Position numbers and translations under genes: made by a program. Of a stretch of 64,000 nt of DNA, positions 55,258-64,000 are shown piece after piece. Source of the DNA: an uncultured Bacteroidales bacterium. Its GTDB lineage: Bacteria > Bacteroidota > Bacteroidia > Bacteroidales > Salinivirgaceae. Numbering within the stretch: the stretch's first letter is position 1; every line of letters starts with the position of its first letter. The notes under the pieces are model-generated. The model had not been told where the DNA came from and searched no databases. It saw nothing but the letters and a program-made list of their open reading frames with translations. The stretch covers positions 62,001 through 126,000 of the forward strand of contig CALJOM010000009.1 of the NCBI GenBank assembly GCA_937981765.1, given 5' to 3'.

Positions 55258-56295
55258 ATGGCAATGCATAATGGTAAACTCGCAGCGATTCTATTGTTCT
55301 GCATTCATTTTACTGCAAATTCGCAAGACACGCTTCCAGCAACTCCCAATCCGGTAGAAACCAAGTTGTGGGCAAATATTTTCGCATCGTATTACTACAA
55401 CTTGAAAGGTAACAACCCGATAAACGGTTTTGAAATGCCCACTGCACTTTTGGGCTATTCGGCCGAAACCCAACAGTTTAAGGGTACTCTTATTTTTGAT
55501 GTTGCCCGTACTACCGGAGATATCAACGTAAGCGATTCCCTTGGCAATTTATTCATAGTCAGGTATCGTGAAGGAAGCAGCTACACGGTGTTTTTAAAAA
55601 TGGCTGAACTAAAATATTCCCCCACATCCTACATTTCTTTAAAATTCGGACAATTGCTCAACACTCAATACCTAACCACACAAGATAAATTCTGGGGATA
55701 TAGGTATGTTTATTTTACTTTTCAGGAAATTCATCGATATGGAAATCCGGCAGATTTTGGGTTTCAAACCGACATAAACCTTCAAAACAAAGCTCTGTTT
55801 CAAATTTCGGTAACCAACGGCGATGGACCTTTCAGATACCAGGATAATAACGGAAAACTGTTGTTCGCCAGCAATGTTGAGTGGTACCCTGTTTCGGGAG
55901 CAATTCTAAAGATTTATGCAGATTATGCTCCTGCCTCGGAACAAATCATGGAGGCACCTTACAAAAGCACATTGGCAGCCTTTGCGGGTTATAAAACAAA
56001 CCGACTAAGAATTGGAACAGAATTCAGCCAGGTAACTAACTACAAATTTGGCAACAATCGGAAATACTGGGGCTATTCATCCTTTGCCAGCGTAAAACTA
56101 ATCCAGGAATTCGATGTGTTTGCCCGCCACGATTACATTAACCAATCGGCGCCACTAAACCTAAGCAAGGCTCACTTTTTCATAGGCGGGCTTCAATATC
56201 AGCCCTTGGAAAAACTGCAATGCGCCTTATCTATCCGATATTTGAACACCACCAAAGAATCACTATTATTTTTCAGCGCAGGAGGAAAATTTTAA
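55258..56295 (+). CDS. Outer-membrane beta-barrel protein (porin-like)
   Basis: A 345-residue protein with a signal peptide (GKLAAILLFCIHFTANSQ) and alternating hydrophobic beta-strands throughout (FASYYYNLKG, KMAELKYSPTSYISLKFGQL, and the final LFFSAGGKF with C-terminal phenylalanine, the signature of outer-membrane barrels). FGQLLNTQYLTTQDKFWGYR resembles phosphate-selective-porin-like proteins of Bacteroidota, so a porin is likely. The substrate is unknown. It starts 18 bases after selD and overlaps the opposing DUF4249 gene by four bases at its end, without a visible terminator. Confidence 0.72.
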   Translation: MAMHNGKLAAILLFCIHFTANSQDTLPATPNPVETKLWANIFASYYYNLKGNNPINGFEMPTALLGYSAETQQFKGTLIFDVARTTGDINVSDSLGNLFIVRYREGSSYTVFLKMAELKYSPTSYISLKFGQLLNTQYLTTQDKFWGYRYVYFTFQEIHRYGNPADFGFQTDINLQNKALFQISVTNGDGPFRYQDNNGKLLFASNVEWYPVSGAILKIYADYAPASEQIMEAPYKSTLAAFAGYKTNRLRIGTEFSQVTNYKFGNNRKYWGYSSFASVKLIQEFDVFARHDYINQSAPLNLSKAHFFIGGLQYQPLEKLQCALSIRYLNTTKESLLFFSAGGKF

Positions 56296-57251
56296 GGCAC
56301 ATTCGGGGGCGAAACTAAAACAGGCGGATAACTTAAACAAGTGCCAACAATACCCATTCCGTTGTCAACGTTATTAAACACCTGTATTGACTGGGAAAAA
56401 AGGCTAAAGTTGTTGCTATTCCATAATGCCGACAAGGATTGTTCATAAAGAAAAAAATCTTCCGAAAGTTTTTCTACCAGAAGAAACATATTTGCCAAAT
56501 AATTTTGGGAGGAATCGTAATGCTCTATGGTTAGTTCTATAATGGAAGTATTCCCAGAACTTGTGAGTTTGTCTGTGAAATAATACATTTCAAAACTTTC
56601 TAAATCGTGCAGCCGTATTCTGCTAGAATGTTTGGAAAATTCTATCCCCCTGGAACGGCTCATGTCAATGTATAAAGGAGAAAGGTAGCTCAATTCTTGA
56701 GTGGAGTCGTCCCAAGCAAAATAGTTTTTCTCCACCAAGGGGATAAACGCATAAAATCCTAGGTTGTTACGGTCATTTTCCAATGTCATCCTGAAATTGG
56801 TGAAATAGGTGCCCGAAGTAGTTACCCCAGAACCTATTTTTTCCAGACTAATTATCTGAGTGGGCGTTAACACCGAACTTTGTGCAGATGCCGTTGGAAA
56901 CCCTTCCCGCGAAACAATAAAGCGATATATCTTCTGGTGTTGCGCAATAATCCGGCTGGTAAATTTGCCGTTTGCGACATGAGTCAAGGTATCAGAGATT
57001 ACCCCATCAATTTCAAGTTGCACCAAGGCATCGGGCAATGGAGTAATTCTTCGATTGGATTCAAGAGCAAAGTTGGTTCGATGCACATAACAAGTTATCA
57101 GGCTATCAACATAGATAACCGAATTGATAACAATTTTCGACTGGCACTCCTCGGGTTTAAATTCTATCTCTGTACGGCAACTGAATAAAAAAAACGTAAC
57201 TATGAGTAGTTGTGAAGGTAGTAAAGCTTTCATTGAAAAAAATATTTTCAT
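56292..57251 (-). CDS. DUF4249 lipoprotein paired with a TonB receptor
   Basis: The ATG at 57251 gives 319 residues; a TTG at 57266 is less likely. A lipoprotein signal ends at cysteine 25 (VTFFLFSCRTEI). The beta-rich body resembles DUF4249 (KIVINSVIYVDSLI, and DGVISDTLTHVANGKFTSRI). This family nearly always follows a TonB-dependent receptor with a carboxypeptidase-like N-domain, as here, 18 bases after the receptor gene. It is probably a surface-exposed substrate-binding lipoprotein, by analogy with SusD-type partners. The ligand is unknown. Confidence 0.82.
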   Translation of the reverse strand: MKIFFSMKALLPSQLLIVTFFLFSCRTEIEFKPEECQSKIVINSVIYVDSLITCYVHRTNFALESNRRITPLPDALVQLEIDGVISDTLTHVANGKFTSRIIAQHQKIYRFIVSREGFPTASAQSSVLTPTQIISLEKIGSGVTTSGTYFTNFRMTLENDRNNLGFYAFIPLVEKNYFAWDDSTQELSYLSPLYIDMSRSRGIEFSKHSSRIRLHDLESFEMYYFTDKLTSSGNTSIIELTIEHYDSSQNYLANMFLLVEKLSEDFFLYEQSLSALWNSNNFSLFSQSIQVFNNVDNGMGIVGTCLSYPPVLVSPPNVP

Positions 57252-57269
57252 GATAAAACATTGCAAGCG

Positions 57270-59669
57270 TTAGAATTCATATCTCCACGAAACGGATGGT
57301 ATCAAAGGGAAAAGGCTAAAGGAATAAAGTTTTTCATTACCATGATTATCATAACCATAGGATAGATAAAAGGGGTTTTTACGGTTATAGGCATTGTAAA
57401 CAGCAACATTCCAGGTTCGCCTACCATGTTCTTTCTGTTTGTGAAAGTTCATACCCACATCGAGCCTATGATACGGCGGCATACGGTAGTTATTCCGATT
57501 TTCGTAATACGGAATATCAGGTGTTCCGTTCGAACCATTCAAAACCTGGTCAAGTGAGGGGTATTGTTGCAAATCGAGGGTGGTAGGGTTGCCTGTTCCG
57601 TAAACCCAGGTGACTCCAATATCGAAGTTATCGCCGAATTTGTGCGTGACAACAATGCTGATATCGTGCCTGCGGTCGAACTTGTAAGGGAACTCTTTTC
57701 CAAAGCTAATAACTTCTCCTGGCCGATTGAATTGCCTCATCGATTTCGACCATGTGTAACCAATCCAGCCGGTGATATTCCCGTATTTTTTCATTAGCAG
57801 CAACTCAATGCCATACGACCAGCCTATACCGGTAGCAATTTTCTCCTGCCAGTCGTTATTTAAACTAAAATACGACGCACCCTCCTTATATTCTATAATA
57901 TTATCCATTGTTTTGTAAAAGGTTTCGGCGGTTACCTCCAGGTCGCGGTTAATTTCGTAGCCGGCCCCAAAAGAAATTTGGTGCGAATTGTTTGGTTTAA
58001 TTCGGGTGGTTACCGGCACCCACAAATCGGTTGGTAGCCCTATGTTGGAATTGGTAAGAAGGTTTATGTATTGATACATTTGAGCATAAGCAGCTTTAAC
58101 GGATAATTTTTCCGTTACCAGATACATTGCTGAAATACGCGGTTGAAGCGAATGATAAAACTTTTCATGGGTATAAAATCCTGACCAATGCAACCCCGGA
58201 TTGACTTTAAAACCAAAACCAACATCGATATCGTCTTCAGCGTAAACAGAAATTTCATTGGAATAGAGTTGATTATTGCCCGCCCGAAACTCAGCCTGAT
58301 TGTTATTTCCCGATGTTTCTTTAACAAAGATTGCTAATACTCCGGGGTTGTAGGTGTGATAGGTGTGTGATACTCCGGTTTTAATATTGTGCCTTGGATT
58401 AGGATAATAATCGAAATCCACTTTAGTCCCCAAATCGTAAATACCCGATTGGTACGACATATCGAATGAAGAATTTCTATCTTTCATAAAATTGCCAATC
58501 AACATCTTATATCGGCTGTAAGTAACCGTGGTGTTGGAAAACAACTTATTGTTGATTAAATAATTCCATCGTAAAGCAGTGGTAATATTCCCCCACCACA
58601 GTTCGACCTTTTCCTGAAACGTATTGGTTTCTTGGTGTAGATGCCCGTATTCATCGACGGTAGTGGAAGTATAATCTTGCTTCATACGGCTGTAGAATTT
58701 ATCTTTTCCTGTGTAAAGGCTTAAAAAGATGCGATGTTTGTCGGAGATTTTATGGTTAATTTTGGCATTCAGGTCGTGAAAAAAATAACCGGCCATCAGT
58801 TCATCGACTCCCTCCTGAGCCTGTGCCAATTTAATAAAGGGGAATGTCAAAACATCGAGATAGGTTCTACGTCCTGAAATAATGTAGGTTGTGTTTTCCC
58901 CAATGGGGCCATCTATGGTGATCTTCGATGCTATAAGTCCGATGGAAGCTGCCCCTTTTACTTTTTTGTTGTTGCCCTCCTTCATAGTAATGTCGAGCAC
59001 TGAAGAGAGCCTGCCTCCATAGCGTGCCGGGAAGCCTCCCTTTATGAGCTTAAAGTTTTGAATAGCGTCGGGATTAAAAACAGAAAAAAAACCGAACAAA
59101 TGGTTTACATTATACACCGGAACGCCGTCGAGCAGAATAAGGTTTTGATCGGGGCCTCCGCCTCGCACATACATTCCACTCATCCCTTCAGAGCCCGATT
59201 GCACCCCGGGAAGCAATTGTACCGATTTTATCACATCAATTTCTCCTAGTAAAGCCGGTAGATTTTGTACAATTTTAATGGGAATGGTTACCTCTCCCAT
59301 CTGATTTCGGGTAACTGAACTCTCCACCAAACGCTCAACTACAGTTACTTCGGCAAGTTCAATAGCAGGCTCAAGTTCCACATTTAAGGTTAGATTTCCG
59401 GCAAGGTTAATATCTTTTTGCCAGGGAGTGAACCCTACCATGGAAAAAGTAAGTTTGATTGTGCCGCCATCGAGGGTTAGGGAATAAAACCCATAGCTGT
59501 TGGTAATGGTTCCTTTAAAAGTGGTTGCATCGTAAACATTTACGCCAATAAGTCGCTCTCCGGTTTTAGCGTCGCTTACATAGCCGCTAATAGTAAATTT
59601 CTGGGCCGTGGAAAAATGAAAACTCCAGAGACAAAAATTCAGAAGCAAAAGTTTTGTTATATGTCTCAT
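57270..59669 (-). CDS. TonB-dependent receptor with carboxypeptidase-regulatory-like N-domain
   Basis: A 799-residue outer-membrane receptor. Signal peptide (ITKLLLLNFCLWSFHFSTAQ), carboxypeptidase-D-like beta domain (about 25-115, SGYVSDAKTGERLIGVNVYD), plug domain (about 130-235, LPGVQSGSEGMSGMYVRGGG and LILLDGVPVYNVNHLFGFFS), then a 22-strand-type barrel ending SWRYEF with C-terminal phenylalanine. It forms an uptake pair with the DUF4249 lipoprotein just downstream. Many such pairs handle peptides, metals or siderophores; the ligand cannot be told. A minus-strand -7 box TATATTTG lies at 59804-59811. No riboswitch is seen in the roughly 130-base leader. Confidence 0.92.
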   Translation of the reverse strand: MRHITKLLLLNFCLWSFHFSTAQKFTISGYVSDAKTGERLIGVNVYDATTFKGTITNSYGFYSLTLDGGTIKLTFSMVGFTPWQKDINLAGNLTLNVELEPAIELAEVTVVERLVESSVTRNQMGEVTIPIKIVQNLPALLGEIDVIKSVQLLPGVQSGSEGMSGMYVRGGGPDQNLILLDGVPVYNVNHLFGFFSVFNPDAIQNFKLIKGGFPARYGGRLSSVLDITMKEGNNKKVKGAASIGLIASKITIDGPIGENTTYIISGRRTYLDVLTFPFIKLAQAQEGVDELMAGYFFHDLNAKINHKISDKHRIFLSLYTGKDKFYSRMKQDYTSTTVDEYGHLHQETNTFQEKVELWWGNITTALRWNYLINNKLFSNTTVTYSRYKMLIGNFMKDRNSSFDMSYQSGIYDLGTKVDFDYYPNPRHNIKTGVSHTYHTYNPGVLAIFVKETSGNNNQAEFRAGNNQLYSNEISVYAEDDIDVGFGFKVNPGLHWSGFYTHEKFYHSLQPRISAMYLVTEKLSVKAAYAQMYQYINLLTNSNIGLPTDLWVPVTTRIKPNNSHQISFGAGYEINRDLEVTAETFYKTMDNIIEYKEGASYFSLNNDWQEKIATGIGWSYGIELLLMKKYGNITGWIGYTWSKSMRQFNRPGEVISFGKEFPYKFDRRHDISIVVTHKFGDNFDIGVTWVYGTGNPTTLDLQQYPSLDQVLNGSNGTPDIPYYENRNNYRMPPYHRLDVGMNFHKQKEHGRRTWNVAVYNAYNRKNPFYLSYGYDNHGNEKLYSFSLFPLIPSVSWRYEF

Positions 59670-59890
59670 GAACAGTATATTACAGATTAAAATAAAGGTT
59701 TTTAAAGTTTCGTTAAGAGGATCTCAACCATGGTTTGACTTCACAGTCACAACCTCTGCTGAATTATTCTTTCTGGAGTTTTACATAAAACAACAATCGA
59801 ATGCAAATATAATGTAAAAATAAAACCAATCATGCTATCCCCAATACTTTAATGTATCACAAACAACCAAATGCAAAATTTCAGCACCTG

Positions 59891-59923
59891 TTGATACGAA
59901 TAAATGAAATACATTTAACTTTG
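59891..59923 (+). promoter_or_regulatory. Promoter of the M16 peptidase gene
   Basis: TTG at 59891-59893, a 22-base spacer and TAACTTTG at 59916-59923 form a near-consensus promoter. It lies inside the longer frame beginning at 59852, so that frame's first 35 codons are not translated; the ATG at 59957 is the start. Confidence 0.7.
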
Positions 59924-59956
59924 TGGGCAATAATTAAACCCCAAAATGTATTAACC

Positions 59957-62884
59957 ATGAACAAAATGTCCCTATTGCTGGTAGGCTTACTATTGCTGGC
60001 ACAGTGCAAACAACCCAAGTTTCAAACCGTGACGAAAAAAGACCGAAACGGTTACGTATACGAAGAAGTAACCAACGACCCCTTTGGAGTGCGTATTTAT
60101 ACCCTCAAAAATGGATTAAAAGTTTATTTATCCAAGAACGAAGATGAACCACGAGTTCAGACTTATATTGCCGTAAAAGCCGGTTCGAGTTACGATCCGG
60201 CCGAAACCACCGGATTGGCTCACTACCTGGAACACATGATGTTCAAAGGATCGAACGAAATCGGAGCTCTCGATTGGGAAAAAGAAAAGGCCTATCTCGA
60301 CGAGATATCCGATCTGTTTGAACAACACAGAACTACCAGCGACCCAGAAGAGAAAAAGCAGATTTATCATAAAATTGATAGTGTATCACAACTTGCCTCT
60401 CAACTTGTGGCAGCCAATGAATACGATAAGCTCATTAAATTCATTGGAGGTAGGGGAACTAATGCTTATACATCCACAGAAAGAACTGTTTATATTAACG
60501 ATATTCCCTCTAACGAGTTGGAACGTTGGTTGAAGATTGAACGCAGTCGCTTCGGACAATTAGTTTTGCGGCTCTTCCACACCGAACTCGAAACGGTTTA
60601 CGAAGAATTTAACATGGGGCAAGATAACGACGACCGCCAATCGTACTACAAACTCATGGAACTCCTCTTCCCTAATCACGTTTACGGAACTCAAACCACC
60701 ATTGGCAAGGCCGAACATCTGAAAAACCCATCAATGGTTAACATCCAAAACTATTTCAAAAAATATTATGTACCCAACAACATGGCTTTCTGCTTGTCGG
60801 GCGATATTGACTTTGAAGAAACCATAAAGCTAATCGATAAATATTTCGGCGATTTTAACCGCTCGTTAGTTGACCCTATAAAACACAACCCCGCTGACCC
60901 GATTGATACCATTCGCATAGCCGAAGTTTTTGGACCCAAAAGCGAGTACATGTATATGGGTTATCGCAGTAGTGGAATAAAATCGCAAGATGAGAAATAC
61001 CTCACCCTGATTCAACAAATGTTGAGCAATGGGAAAGCAGGGTTAATTGATCTTGACTTGGTTCAGGCACAAAAAGTTCTTGACGCCGGTGCCGGCACTT
61101 CCATGATGAAGGAATACGGAATGCTCTATCTATACGGATACCCCAAACAAAATCAAACACTGGAAGAAGTTAAAGATCTCCTGTTGCAAGAAATAGCCAA
61201 ACTTAAAAACGGAGAATTTGAAGAATGGATGCTACAAGCTGCTATCAATGAACTCAAGCTCAACACTCTCAAAATGTTAGAAACCAACAACCGGGCTCAC
61301 CTTTTTGTTGCAGCCTTCACCAACGGACGCGATTGGGCTGATCAACTGTCATACTACGACGAATTGGAAAAAATTACCAAAAAAGATCTGGTTGCTTTTG
61401 CCAATAAATTCTTTGCCGACAATTATGTAGTGGTTTACAAGCGCACAGGAGTTAACCCCAATGTGGTTAAAGTTGAAAAACCCAAAATTACCCCCATCCA
61501 AATCGACCGCAGCAAACAATCGCAGTTTGCTACCAAAATCATGGATATGAATGTAAGACGCCTTGAGCCTGTTTTCGTTGATTTTAAATCAGCAATCCAA
61601 ACCCAAACAATTAAAGATGGCGTTACACTCAGCTATATTAAAAACACAGTTAATCCGCTATTCAACCTCTACTACATAATTCCAATCGGAAAAGATCACT
61701 CCAAAAAGCTCGAACTTGCAGTTAACTACCTGCCATACCTAGGCACCGACAAATATACCCCTGCACAACTACAACAGGAGTTGTTCCGCTATGGACTAAC
61801 ATTTGGCGTATTCACCTCCGATGACGAATCGAGAGTTTATATCTCTGGTCTGGAAGAAAATTTACCCATTGCCATCGATCTTCTCGAACATATCCTCCAC
61901 AACGTAAAACCCGACCAAGAAGCCTATAACGAATATGTTAAAGGCATAATCCGTAATCGGATGAACGACAAAAAGAATAAAGACAAAATTCTTTGGGAAG
62001 GAATGTTTAACTACGGAAAATACGGTGCTCGCTCCTCCTTTACTGATATTATCAGCAACAACGATTTAGCCGCTATCAATCCCGAAGAGCTTACCGACCT
62101 AATAAAGAGCCTTCACCAATATCCGCACACAATTTTTTATTACGGGCAAAAAAACCTGGAAGAGTTAGCACCGCTCATTTCTCAGAAACATATTCTACCC
62201 AACGAATTTTTGGCACTACCAGAAAAAGTAGTTTATCCCGAACGCGAAACCAATCGTAGCGAAGTGTTTATCACTAATTTCGATATGGTTCAAGCCAACA
62301 TTGTTTTAATGGCAAAAGGAGAAAAGAACAATGTGGCCGATTATCCAAAAATTCGGTTCTTTAACGAGTTTTATGGCAGAGGACTTTCTTCCATCGTATT
62401 TCAGGAAATGCGTGAAGCACGAGCCTTAGCCTACACAGCATGGGCTCAATATACCATACCACCAACCAGCGATGAATCGCATTACCTCAACGCATTTGTT
62501 GGAACTCAGCCCGATAAAATAAAAATTGCTACCGACGCAATGATTGAACTAATGAACAACATTCCAGCAGCTGAAAAGCAATTCAACCAAGCAAAAGACG
62601 CTATTTTACGGCAAATTGAAACAAGTCGAACCGTACGACAAAACATTTTCTGGACATACCAACGCAACCTCAAACGTGGTATTGATTACGACATTAACCG
62701 CGACATTTACCGTGAAATTCAAAATCTTAATATTCCACAATTCACACAATTTTTCAATTCCAAGATTGCAGGAAAGAAATATACCTTTCTTATGCTTGGG
62801 AATAAAGCATCGATGGATATGAAAGTTCTTTCCAAACTTGGAGATATTAAAGAACTCACAATTGACGAACTTTTTAACCACTAA
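59957..62884 (+). CDS. M16 family zinc peptidase lipoprotein (two M16 halves)
   Basis: A 975-residue protein from the ATG at 59957. A lipoprotein signal (MSLLLVGLLLLAQC) is followed by the inverzincin motif HYLEH in TTGLAHYLEHMMFKG, with the distal zinc glutamate in the helix ELETVYEEFNMGQD. Several hundred residues later a second M16-like half begins (PLFNLYYIIPIGKDHSKKLE) and lacks HxxEH, as in the inactive half of pitrilysin-type enzymes. A large two-lobed chamber that degrades peptides is expected, anchored in the envelope. The specific substrate is unknown. It is preceded by its own promoter and followed by a terminator. Confidence 0.92.
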   Translation: MNKMSLLLVGLLLLAQCKQPKFQTVTKKDRNGYVYEEVTNDPFGVRIYTLKNGLKVYLSKNEDEPRVQTYIAVKAGSSYDPAETTGLAHYLEHMMFKGSNEIGALDWEKEKAYLDEISDLFEQHRTTSDPEEKKQIYHKIDSVSQLASQLVAANEYDKLIKFIGGRGTNAYTSTERTVYINDIPSNELERWLKIERSRFGQLVLRLFHTELETVYEEFNMGQDNDDRQSYYKLMELLFPNHVYGTQTTIGKAEHLKNPSMVNIQNYFKKYYVPNNMAFCLSGDIDFEETIKLIDKYFGDFNRSLVDPIKHNPADPIDTIRIAEVFGPKSEYMYMGYRSSGIKSQDEKYLTLIQQMLSNGKAGLIDLDLVQAQKVLDAGAGTSMMKEYGMLYLYGYPKQNQTLEEVKDLLLQEIAKLKNGEFEEWMLQAAINELKLNTLKMLETNNRAHLFVAAFTNGRDWADQLSYYDELEKITKKDLVAFANKFFADNYVVVYKRTGVNPNVVKVEKPKITPIQIDRSKQSQFATKIMDMNVRRLEPVFVDFKSAIQTQTIKDGVTLSYIKNTVNPLFNLYYIIPIGKDHSKKLELAVNYLPYLGTDKYTPAQLQQELFRYGLTFGVFTSDDESRVYISGLEENLPIAIDLLEHILHNVKPDQEAYNEYVKGIIRNRMNDKKNKDKILWEGMFNYGKYGARSSFTDIISNNDLAAINPEELTDLIKSLHQYPHTIFYYGQKNLEELAPLISQKHILPNEFLALPEKVVYPERETNRSEVFITNFDMVQANIVLMAKGEKNNVADYPKIRFFNEFYGRGLSSIVFQEMREARALAYTAWAQYTIPPTSDESHYLNAFVGTQPDKIKIATDAMIELMNNIPAAEKQFNQAKDAILRQIETSRTVRQNIFWTYQRNLKRGIDYDINRDIYREIQNLNIPQFTQFFNSKIAGKKYTFLMLGNKASMDMKVLSKLGDIKELTIDELFNH

Positions 62885-62904
62885 AATCCAACCCTCAACA
62901 AAAA

Positions 62905-62939
62905 GCTACACGGGGCAGAATCTCCGTGTAGTTTTTTTT
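62905..62939 (+). terminator. Intrinsic terminator of the M16 peptidase gene
   Basis: CTACACGG (62906-62913) and CCGTGTAG (62924-62931) pair over eight bases around a ten-base loop, followed by eight T. Confidence 0.9.
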
Positions 62940-62983
62940 AATACCCCCCCAATTAACGCTTTCAACGAAGAACAAAACCAGCA

Positions 62984-63430
62984 ATGGAACCACTAAACTT
63001 TCCACCCATTGAAGCAAAGCTTAAAAGGAAGGAAGGTCGAACGTTGATTTTTGATCCAGTTCGTCGCCTTTACGTTACGCTAACCCCAGAGGAGTGGGTA
63101 AGACAACACGTAATATACTACCTCAGCCAATATCTTCATTATCCGTTGGCATTGATGGAGGTTGAAAAGGGGCACAAAAATCACCTAGGAAATCGCCGTT
63201 GCGACATTATAGCTCGAAACCGAAAACTAGAAATTATAATGCTTGTTGAGTGTAAGGCCTCTTCAGTAAAACTTTCCGAAACTGCTCTAAACCAACTTGT
63301 TCAATACAACATAGAATATAAATCGCCCTTATTGCTTCTAACCAACGGACTAAAACATTATTGTGTTCGGATTGATTTCCAAAACCAAACTACCACACTT
63401 CTGGAGCAAATCCCCGCCTACTCTGAATAA
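62984..63430 (+). CDS. Stand-alone HSDR_N-like nuclease-fold protein
   Basis: A 148-residue protein resembling the N-terminal domain of type I restriction R subunits (HSDR_N). WVRQHVIYYLSQYLHYPLAL is the leading helix. The PD-(D/E)xK pattern is RRCDIIARNRKLEIIMLVECKA, giving D...ECK, and LNQLVQYNIEYKSPLLLLTNG follows. No helicase, methylase or specificity gene is adjacent, so it is not part of a visible restriction system. Such short proteins are common and conserved in Bacteroidota; a housekeeping nuclease or binding role is possible but unproven. Confidence 0.82.
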   Translation: MEPLNFPPIEAKLKRKEGRTLIFDPVRRLYVTLTPEEWVRQHVIYYLSQYLHYPLALMEVEKGHKNHLGNRRCDIIARNRKLEIIMLVECKASSVKLSETALNQLVQYNIEYKSPLLLLTNGLKHYCVRIDFQNQTTTLLEQIPAYSE

Positions 63431-63483
63431 TTGCACCCAAATACCAGAACCACTATCTTTGTTCTATCAACTAAACAGACACT

Positions 63484-64000
63484 ATGCATACCATCCGAAA
63501 CTATTTATCGTTGGTAAAATTCAGTCACACATTATTTGCTATGCCATTTGCCATAACCGGATTTTTTATGGCTACGCACCACTACGGCTATTCCTATACC
63601 ACAATACAATTGGCGTTGGTTGTCCTCACCATGGTATTTGCCCGCAATGCTGCCATGAGTTTCAACCGCTATGTCGACCGCGAATGGGACCAAAAAAACC
63701 AGCGCACAGCTCAGCGCGAGATTCCTGCCGGCATAATTTCACCAACCAAGGCGCTATGGTTTGTAATCATCAATTCGGTTTTATTCATCGCAACCACCTA
63801 TTTTATCAACCCATTATGTTTTTATCTTAGTCCGATAGCCTTGGCTGTAATTATCGGCTACAGCTACACAAAACGTTTTACGGTTTTAAGCCATTTTATT
63901 CTTGGAATTGGGCTTGGTATAGCACCCATTGGCGCCTTTCTTGCAGTCTCCGGTGAATTCAGGCTATTGCCTGTTATTCTTGGGTTTGCCGTATGGGCCT
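63484..64000 (+). CDS. UbiA-family prenyltransferase (cut by window end)
   Basis: The first 172 residues of a membrane prenyltransferase, open to the window end. The substrate-binding motif NRYVDREWDQ (NxxxDxxxD) with the preceding ARNAAMSF is near residue 58, and membrane helices surround it (LFAMPFAITGFFM, LAVIIGYSYTKRF). In anaerobic Bacteroidota this gene is usually the 4-hydroxybenzoate-like or menaquinone-pathway prenyltransferase (UbiA/MqnP type). Quinone type and substrate cannot be fixed from this part. Confidence 0.85.
   Translation, partial: MHTIRNYLSLVKFSHTLFAMPFAITGFFMATHHYGYSYTTIQLALVVLTMVFARNAAMSFNRYVDREWDQKNQRTAQREIPAGIISPTKALWFVIINSVLFIATTYFINPLCFYLSPIALAVIIGYSYTKRFTVLSHFILGIGLGIAPIGAFLAVSGEFRLLPVILGFAVWA

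Noticed and set aside
59670-59803. Riboswitch (such as cobalamin) before the TonB receptor
   Set aside because: No conserved riboswitch boxes; only a small hairpin around TGACTGTGAAGTCA is seen.
62984-63430. Type I restriction-modification locus
   Set aside because: Only the HSDR_N-like domain is present; no helicase, methylase or specificity genes are nearby.

Overview
The window looks like a chromosomal segment of an anaerobic member of the Bacteroidota, most likely the Bacteroidales or a close relative. The evidence is a purH-mreB-mreC-mreD-mrdA-rodA block, a compact V-type ATPase operon carrying a DUF2764 gene, proteins with T9SS type A and type B sorting tails, a TonB receptor/DUF4249 lipoprotein pair, a fused FeoA-FeoB, and repeated promoters of the TTG-N20-23-TAnnTTTG kind. 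Nothing looks like a phage, a transposon, an integrated plasmid or a CRISPR array. Almost all of it is core genome. The interest lies in regulatory leaders, one possible small RNA and three decayed genes.

Layout. 1-6.5 kb: end of purH, then the rod-shape/elongasome operon. 6.5-6.8 kb: a promoter, three tRNAs (Tyr, Gly-GCC, Gly-CCC) and a two-way terminator. 6.9-16.7 kb (mostly minus strand): a large T9SS surface protein with InlB-like and X2-like modules, an AddA-like helicase-nuclease, holA, AMP nucleosidase, an esterase-like lipoprotein, a broken inorganic pyrophosphatase and a cysteine-rich secreted protein. 16.8-19.3 kb (plus): an OmpR-type response regulator, a YggS-type PLP protein and a dihydroorotate dehydrogenase-like protein without the usual catalytic motif. 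19.3-26.9 kb (minus): V-ATPase genes E-DUF2764-A-B-D-I-K behind one good promoter; the K subunit carries sodium-binding residues. 27.0-27.7 kb: a heavily decayed YceI-family gene.

27.8-35.2 kb: PIN-PhoH ATPase (minus), then folC-comB, pyrBI and a long-chain acyl-CoA synthetase (plus). pyrB is preceded by a promoter, a 98-codon open frame and an intrinsic terminator inside that frame. The frame ends in an ATGA overlap with the pyrB start, an arrangement resembling the coupled attenuator of enteric pyrBI. 35.2-44.3 kb (mostly minus): mutS2, a T9SS type B protein, a zinc-ribbon coiled-coil protein, a Nif3-like protein, a possible small RNA (plus strand, about 41.5-41.6 kb), a CxxCxxCC protein, gltX and a methyltransferase. 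44.6-45.8 kb: a decayed secreted HExxH peptidase-like gene.

46-64 kb: a soluble hybrid histidine kinase, feoAB with its small cysteine-rich partner, a carboxymuconolactone decarboxylase-like protein, miaB, the selenium pair mnmH-selD, a porin-like beta-barrel, a TonB receptor/DUF4249 pair, a two-domain M16 peptidase lipoprotein, a small HSDR_N-fold protein and the start of a UbiA-family prenyltransferase.

Three genes (ppa, yceI, the HExxH peptidase) are at different stages of decay between intact operons, which suggests ongoing gene loss. All family assignments come from reading motifs and overall sequence character; no database search was run.
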